Assembly: GCA_015680685.1 (NCBI GenBank)
Contig: MNCI01025002.1
Span: 349,108 to 413,107, forward strand
Length of the DNA: 64,000 nt
Reading direction: 5' to 3'
DNA from: Gnetum montanum
Taxonomy: Eukaryota; Streptophyta; Gnetopsida; Gnetales; Gnetaceae
Program-made: the position numbers and the translations under genes
The notes under the pieces: model-generated
The model's database searches: none
Told to the model about the DNA's origin: nothing
What the model saw: the letters and a program-made list of their open reading frames with translations, nothing else
Shown here: piece after piece, positions 57,781 through 64,000 of the stretch
Layout of the letters: each line of letters opens with the position of its first letter
Numbering within the stretch: the stretch's first letter is position 1

Positions 57781-60700
57781 TTGCATCCGATTGAACCAAG
57801 GCTAGCAATCTTCCCAAGAAAAGAGCTAATCTTGGCAGTGCTCTCATCTACTTACTAATTGCTAGCAATAAGCCATGTAAGGCTCTTCTTTATTCAAGTT
57901 CTAGTGTTAATCTAATTTCTCATGAAATGTACATAGCCTAGAACAGACCTTCTCTCAAGAAGAGCAACATTCATTTAAAATTGGTAAATCAATTCATCAT
58001 TATTCCTTTGGGATTAGTGAAGGACATTATGACCCCTATCTTTGGGTGATCCTATCCTACTAATTTCTTGGTGATCAAGATTGATAACTACAAGGGGGAC
58101 TTCACAATCATTATGGGAAGGGCTTGGTTGAGCACTATTGATGCACAAATGGGCATCACAAATATTTCCTTGGAAATTTTCAAGGAAAATGCATTTGGAA
58201 AGATCGAGATGAAGAGAGTTCTATAAATGGTGTACAACAATACAAGGTGCAACTGTGTGCAGAAGTTGTTGTTTATCAAAAGCACATCAATCAAAGCATG
58301 TAGATAGTGTGTAGATGAATCTAAAATCCAAAAGTGCCTAAAAGTAGTAGCCATAAAACAAGAGGGTACATAGTGTCTGATAACTAATCCTAAAAGTAAC
58401 ACACTTTGCATGGAACCAACTGAGAGCCTAACTTGTGCCTATGTTGAAGGCATGGATGAACTTGAGCAAGTTCATTGCCAACTCTATAATGATGAACTTG
58501 ATGACACTTACTAGGAAGAGTTGGAAATCCCTGAAAATTTCAAACATGAGCCCCTAGAGTTGAAAACTCTAACTACCAGCATAGAGTATGCATTCCTAAA
58601 ACATGACAAGCCAATAATAATCAATGCTAACCTTACTCCTAAATAGAAAGAGAAGTTGTTGAATGTGGTTAACAAATAGACAACAACCTTTGCTTGGTCA
58701 TATCTGAACTCACTAGGATTGATCCTAGGATATGCCAGTATCACATCTATATTGGTCCTTTCATTAAGCTAAAGAGGTAGCCACTATGGCAATTGAACCC
58801 CAAATTGAAGCAGATCATTACAAAGGAAATTGAACAATTCCTCAAGGTAGGGTTCATTTACCCAATTGCAGACAATAAGTGGGTTAGTTCACTTGTGATT
58901 GTGTTAAAGAAAGATGACAACTAATGGGTCTATATTTATTTCAAGTTGTTGAACATGGAAACCTATAAATATCATTTCTTGTTGCCATTTGTGAATCAAG
59001 TGTTGGACACTATCTCTGGGAATTGCTATTATAGCTTTTTGGATAGTTATAGTGGCTATAACTAGATTCAGATCACGCTAGATGATCAAGTCAAAGCAAC
59101 ATTCATAAGCTCTTAGGGAAGTTTTTCATATAAAAAGATTTCTTTTGGACTGTGCAATACCTTTACAACATTCCAATGCCCTATCCTAAGTATTTTTTAG
59201 CAACAGATTGATAGTGGGGTGGAAGTCCTCATGGATGACTTTTCCACCTATGGCACTACATTTGAGTAAGCCTTGGAACACCTTGAGCAAGTGCTTAAAA
59301 GGTGTGTTGAGACCAAGCTTTGGCTCAATTAGCAAAAAAGTCATCTCATGATCTAGGAAGGCATTATGTTAGGGCACAAAATCTCACAAGCATGGATTGA
59401 GGTTGACCCTAAAAAGATTACGATCATCCAAGGAATAACCCATCAACTGGAAATCATTAAAGATGTTCGGTCATTCCTTAGACACATTGGCTACTACTAA
59501 TGATTCATAGAGAATTTCTCTAAGATCGCAAAACATTGGTCAAGCTAACAAAGAAAGATGCTCTATTCATATGGATTAAAAATGCAAAAAGGCATTTCAT
59601 CAACTTAAGGAGAAGCTTTTAGAAACTCTAATTCTATGAGCACATGATTGGTCGCATCCATTTCACTTTATAGACTCATCGAATTATGCCTTTGAAGTTG
59701 TGCTTACATAGTTGGATGATCAAAACATCCTTATTATATCCACTGTGCAACTTGAAGCATTATGGGTGCATAACTTAACTACATCACAATAGAGAAAGAG
59801 CTTATGGTAGTGGTGTATACTTTGGAGAAGTTTAAGCACTATGTTCTTAGATATAAAGTGTTTGTGCACACTGATCATAGTGCCATTCATTTCTTTATGA
59901 ACAAGCTAACAGTGAATCCCCATGTCATACAATGGCTAATGATCTTGCATAAGTTCAATCTTACAATGGTAGATCAAAAATGGACTAAGAATGTCATCCC
60001 TAATCACTTGTCTCAGTTACATGGGATAACAAGGAGGAAGAGAGCCCAATCTTTGATTAATTTCCTAATAAACTCCTCTTTTCTAGTGCAATAAATGAAT
60101 AAGTGCCCACTAAACTAAAATGATATGATGGCATCATCACCTATCTTCTCACTCAAGAGATGCCACAAGACTTCAACCACTAGAAGAAATAATAGTTTCT
60201 TCATTAAGAAAAACACTTCATGGAAATCGACAAATACCTTTACAAGGTGTGTGCCAATGGCCTAGTTCGTGGTGTATCCCTAATATTGATCAATTGTGGA
60301 TTCTCTAAGATGCTCATGAGGGCCCTTGTGGGGGTTACTATGTAGGGAGATGTACAACCATTAAGATATTGATGGTAGGGTATTACTGGCCAACAATATT
60401 TAGGGATGTCCATCAATTCTTTCACTTTTTTGTATGCTAACAATGGGATGGTGGAATGACTACTTGAATGGAGGAGCCTCAATAGTGGATTTAACCACTT
60501 GAATCCTTCAACATCTGGAGCATTGACTTTATGGGTCCCATCAAACCCATTTCAAATGAAAATGTGTACATAATATTCAATGTTGACTATTGTACCAAAT
60601 GGGCAAAGTAGTAATCGTCACCAACTAAACATCTTCTACTACTACTCACTTTATACAAAAGAATGTTGTAAATAGGTTTGGAATGCCATGTGCACTGATT

Positions 60701-61468
60701 TCTAACAACAGTACCCACTTTACAAGTGCTACTTTTTGTAAGCTCATGCAATGCTTGGGGGTAGAACATTAATTAACAACACCTTACCCCCCCCAAGCCA
60801 ATAATCAAGCTGAGGTTACCAATAGGAAAATCACAAAAATCTTAATAAGAACAATAAATAAACATAGGAGAGACTAGACCACAAAACTTAACGATGTTCT
60901 CTGAGCATACTGCTCAACATGGAAATATGCTATAGGCTACTCTTCCTATGAGCTGGTGTACAAAAAACTTCCAACTCTTCCAATCCAATCTAAGCTCCAT
61001 ACACTTTCAACAACTTGTGACTTTAACCTTGATCTTAGCCTAGCATAAAAAGAAAGATTGATCAATCTCAATGTGTTAGATGAGAATATATTAGTGGCCC
61101 TATCATTGAATGAAGTGCACAAAGCATTCAATAAAAAATGCCATGACCTTAGAATAATGAAAGTAAAATTTCAACTTGGAGACAAAGTCCTTTACTAGAA
61201 CCCCACACATGTTCCATAATGAACTAACTTTCAAATATTGTGACAAGGACCTTATATCATTTATGAAATCTCTCCTTCTAGGGCCATGTTAATATACAAA
61301 CTTGAGAGCCCAAATAAAAAGCAATTGATTAACATGCAACAACTTAAACCTTTTCATAAGTCTAAGCAATCCAGTACAAGCAACACCTCATCAGATGGAC
61401 ACAATTGCTCAATTTTTCAGATCTCCTCCTTTCAACTTAGTCGTGGAGAAAATGACCATTCATACTAA
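57781..61468 (+). pseudogene. pol: element C pol: protease, RT, RNase H, integrase
   Basis: Protease: KALLYSSSSVNLIS (about 57880), active Asp changed to Tyr, then FTIIMGRAWLSTIDAQ (about 58110). RT is badly frameshifted; the W-M-T-F-S-T-Y-G region at 59235 still shows ATGGATGAC, coding M-D-D. RNase H: VVVYTLEKFKHYVL and HTDHSAI (59805-59895). Integrase: zinc H-E-G-P-C-G-G (about 60315), S-I-D-F-M-G-P at 60523, ISNNSTHF (Asp to Asn) at 60700, NNQAEVTN (Glu kept). The C-terminal block 61286-61468 ends QISSFQLSRGENDHSY and TAG, which defines the natural pol end. Confidence 0.87.
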
Positions 61469-62820
61469 CCATATCAATGGCTCCAACATGTTTCTACTTT
61501 TTTGTTTTCCACTTTCTTTGTTTTTACATCTTTTTGTTTTGCACTTTATTATTTTTCCAATTTTTTGTTTTACAATATCATTAGTATGTTTTATCTTTCT
61601 TGAATATTTTCCAATTTCTTTTATATTTTACATTCTCCTTGTGTGAATTTTTACTATTTTCTAATAAAATGCTTCATTTCCAACATGACACGGTGATGCT
61701 ATAGCTGTTTGCTAATGGTGGTTTGCACTTAATATTTTTTATTGCTAAATGACTAGTTTCTATTTTTGAATTTTAATGACTAATGATTAAGACAAAGTTT
61801 CTTTTTCATGAAACAGGTAGTGAGTTCATGTCATCCACCCATCCAAAAACTCTATGATCTTCCTAGTTTTGGGAGCATGAGGTTCCTTTTTCATTAATGA
61901 AACTTTCATGAACTTGTGAGCTTGATAGTTTCCAAACTTGGAAAAGATTCAAAGGTTTGAAAAGGATGTGACTTTAAGGGGATTCAATACTCTTTGTACC
62001 TTTCTAGTTGCTTGAGTGAATTTGTGTTTTCATGGATTTCTTACCATTATGTGTCAACCAATAACAAGAAGTTAATAAGTCTTTGCATGATGTGGTTCCC
62101 ACCCAAAAATCCATAAAATTCAAGAAAAAACATGATGAGAATTCAAAGCACACCTCTTAGATGAAATAACAGGCTATGAACACTAGTTATGGGACTAGAA
62201 AGATATGTTACCCATGCCTGAAGGTCCCCTCTAACTAAGGCTCTTTCTCACTTCCTGCTTCTCTTTTCTTTTCTAATAAGGAATGGTATTTGATCTATGG
62301 GAGCATTCTTGTGTCTCGAGGAGGTGGTCTAGTCTTCAAGTGGTGATTCAAAGTCACTGAAAGTGGTTGGTTTTGATCTAGACCAAGAATTTGACCATGA
62401 TTAGGAACTCCATTTCACTTTCTCTCTCATCCATTAATGCTTTCCATCATTTACCTCACTGTCAGTTTCCATGTCTTGTTCAATGTCTTAGTTGAGGTTA
62501 TACAAGGGTAAAAAGGGCATGAGCTTGCTATGGAGAGGATTTACTTGCATATCTCTTAGTTGGGTTAGTTAAGTTCCTTATCCTTAGGCATCTTTGCAAT
62601 CAAATCTTTTATGCGCCCCATCGATGCATCCAACTATGCACTCCTTAAGGCATTTTTCTTCAAAAATTCATTCTCCAATTAAATTCTCCATTTTTTTGAA
62701 TTTCAAAACCCTCTTCTAATGTTTTCATCATGTTCATGGCTCTTTTAGCTCTTTGTAGAGTCCAATTTTTTGTAAAAACTCATATTTTTAAAGAAATTCA
62801 TTGTGAAAAACTTTTCTCCT
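61469..62820 (+). other. element C spacer after pol with decayed small frame
   Basis: T-rich for 300 bases, then the small-frame region from 61821 (GTG-AGT-TCA-TGT-CAT-CCA in place of the ATG-led start of D), frameshifted after about a dozen codons. Conserved DNA continues to about 62470 and includes CATGCCTGAAGG, as in D and E. Confidence 0.55.
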
Positions 62821-62823
62821 ACA

Positions 62824-62905
62824 TCTACATTGACGAGACCCTGTATACACATTAGACCTATTGATGAGACCCTATCAACGTAAGGCAAAAACACCTATAA
62901 ATAGG
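62824..62905 (+). promoter_or_regulatory. element C internal promoter-like module before ORF3
   Basis: Palindromes at 62824-62850 (CATTGACGAGACCCTGTATA) and 62856-62883 (CTATTGATGAGACCCTATCA) precede CCTATAAATAGG. TATAAATA at 62896-62903 is identical to the LTR TATA box of the family. Confidence 0.6.
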
Positions 62906-63048
62906 CATGAACAGTTAATGATTTGTCACATTTGCTTCAAAATAAGAGGGGATTTTTTGAATTTTTTAGAGCTAAGAACCTTCCAAGAGCCATAACTTTC
63001 TAACCATTTGTCTAATTTACTCAGTTTTTTGATCTTATGCTATCAGAG

Positions 63049-63347
63049 GTAACCTCCTTGTTGTGGGGGCCACAAATCATAAGTTTTTGACCAAAAAGTT
63101 TTCAAAAAAATTTCTAACTTCACAAATATTTAACAAAAAAATCAATATTGAAACATCAAATCATAAGAGTTAAACCTTTCCAACAAGCTTTGGTGACATT
63201 CTAAGTTAAAAACCATCAAAATAACAATAAAATAATTAATCTACCATGGTCAAAACTTAGCCTAAGTGTAACTACCCAATGAGAAAGATACTTAATTGTT
63301 ATAAGTTATGCATTGAATGCTAAACCTTGGTTATGTTTTGACCATAG
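63049..63347 (+). other. putative leader intron before ORF3, element C
   Basis: Donor ATCAGAG|GTAACC at 63049 and acceptor GACCATAG ending at 63347, immediately before the ATG. The length of 299 nt is comparable with A and D. Confidence 0.45.
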
Positions 63348-64000
63348 ATGGTACCTAAAGGAAAGCATGCGCAAGAAGGAGGACCATCCCAACCAAGGGA
63401 CAAATAGCCAAGAATAAGAAGGGGCCAAGAACAACCCCATGAACAAGCAGAGACCCATGCAACGAGACCTCTTTGGAAGGAGCCTAAAGTGGAATCTTTC
63501 CTACAAATTCTTGAAGAAGTGGCCCCAACAAAATAGTCTCACCGAGATGAGGCACCCAAACCAAGACTGAACCTAGAGGTTACATTAACAGAAGCCTACC
63601 TTAGATAGATCACAAACAAGGAGGTCTAGAAATTATGCTGCAAGAGTTAAACTTCATACCTTTCTTGGAGTTCACACCTTCAGAAGATAAGACTCAACTA
63701 CAAAACTCTCCCATGTGGCCTACAATCACTTCTAGTGGGGAGTGGTACACAGAAGAGACATATCTTTTCTGGAACAATTAACAGGCCAATTCAATAATCA
63801 AAATCAAGGACATCTCAATGTCCTACTTAGTGACAGCCATTGCATAGGCCCTTGGATTACCAGAAACTAGGGCCAATCTTGTTGAAATCCTCATGTAGGT
63901 AGATCCTAGCATCAAGAAGGAATGAATGTAGTTGTGTTATGGAGTCGATCGTAAAGAGTTTGGCATGCTCACCATAGTGGAATGTGCATATTTTAAGATT
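63348..64000 (+). pseudogene. element C ORF3, 5' part, truncated by the window end
   Basis: Starts MVPKGKHAQEGGPSQPRDK, aligning with the ORF3 starts of A and D, then T-R-P-L-W-K-E-P-K-V-E-S. Later pieces include V-T-L-T-E-A-Y-L-R and C-Y-G-V-D-R-K-E-F-G-M-L-T just before the end. Several stops are present. Comparison with D predicts about 2.2 kb more beyond the window, then a 3' LTR. Confidence 0.75.

Larger units (their letters stand above)
31167..64000 (+). mobile_element. element C, Athila-like, outer member of a three-level nest, runs off the window
   Basis: The 5' LTR is at 31167-32054 and gag starts at 32216. The element is interrupted from 33226 to 56318 by element D, then resumes in gag, continues through protease, RT, integrase and spacer, and reaches ORF3 (63348) at the window end. 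Its 3' LTR is outside. Continuity is shown by the gag sequence: K-L-F before the break and W-Y-F after it join into the conserved segment seen uninterrupted in E and, with frameshifts, in A. Confidence 0.85.

Noticed and set aside
60240-60482. Minus-strand frames opposite integrase of C (also 60587-60769 and 58088-58411)
   Set aside because: They are antisense shadows of pol domains that are clearly encoded on the plus strand.
1-64000. tRNA, rRNA, CRISPR arrays, bacterial operons or phage modules
   Set aside because: None seen; the window is plant nuclear repeat DNA. The tRNA-like words are only primer-binding sites.

Overview
The window is intergenic DNA from a large, repeat-rich plant nuclear genome, probably a seed plant. 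I cannot name the species. About three quarters of it is LTR retrotransposon of one Ty3/gypsy clade. The clade resembles Athila: the primer-binding sites read like the complement of tRNA-Asp, the protease is of the D-L-G type, and an extra reading frame lies downstream of integrase. I see no intact host gene. Almost every coding region is broken by stops and frameshifts, many of them TAG or TGA where a sister copy keeps CAG, CGA or TGG, as expected for methylated DNA that has deaminated.

Left part (1-9893): a minus-strand LTR element of another family (LTR 2808-3361, initiator-Met-type primer site, decayed interior towards position 1); a 370-bp foldback element (3717-4089); a PIF1/Helitron-type helicase C-terminus (4340-4497, minus); compound tandem repeats and AT-rich DNA (4510-5640); an unidentified minus-strand gene relic with a plausible intron and an Arg/Gly-rich tail (6500-7455); and a degenerate array of about 220-bp units (8740-9893).

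Element A (9894-23957, plus, near-perfect 5-bp target duplication) is a complete but dead 14-kb Athila-like element: LTR, gag-pol, ORF3, LTR. Solo LTR F (16248-17116, minus, exact duplication AGTAG, containing a 671-bp assembly gap) splits its integrase core. Solo LTR G (20613-21544, plus) splits its ORF3. A LINE-like relic follows. Element B (24759-about 28190) is a gag-only derivative without protease and pol. From 28190 to 31166 there is AT-rich sequence with a faint minus-strand coiled-coil relic.

Right part (31167-64000): a three-deep nest. Element C (plus) starts at 31167 and runs off the window. Element D (33226-56318, plus) sits inside the gag of C. Element E (34167-44068, minus, exact duplication ATTAG) sits inside the leader of D. 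E keeps the best-preserved catalytic residues but has no ORF3; in its place lies about 1 kb of unrelated, partly coding-like DNA.

The most interesting signal is a conserved module upstream of ORF3 in A, C and D. Two imperfect palindromes resembling those of the LTR promoter are followed by a TATA-like sequence, then about 150 nt later a consensus splice donor, then about 300 nt later an AG acceptor next to the ORF3 start codon. E, which lacks ORF3, lacks the module. I infer that ORF3, a plant-transposon-protein domain followed by a long coiled coil, may have its own internal promoter and a spliced leader, independent of the LTR transcript.
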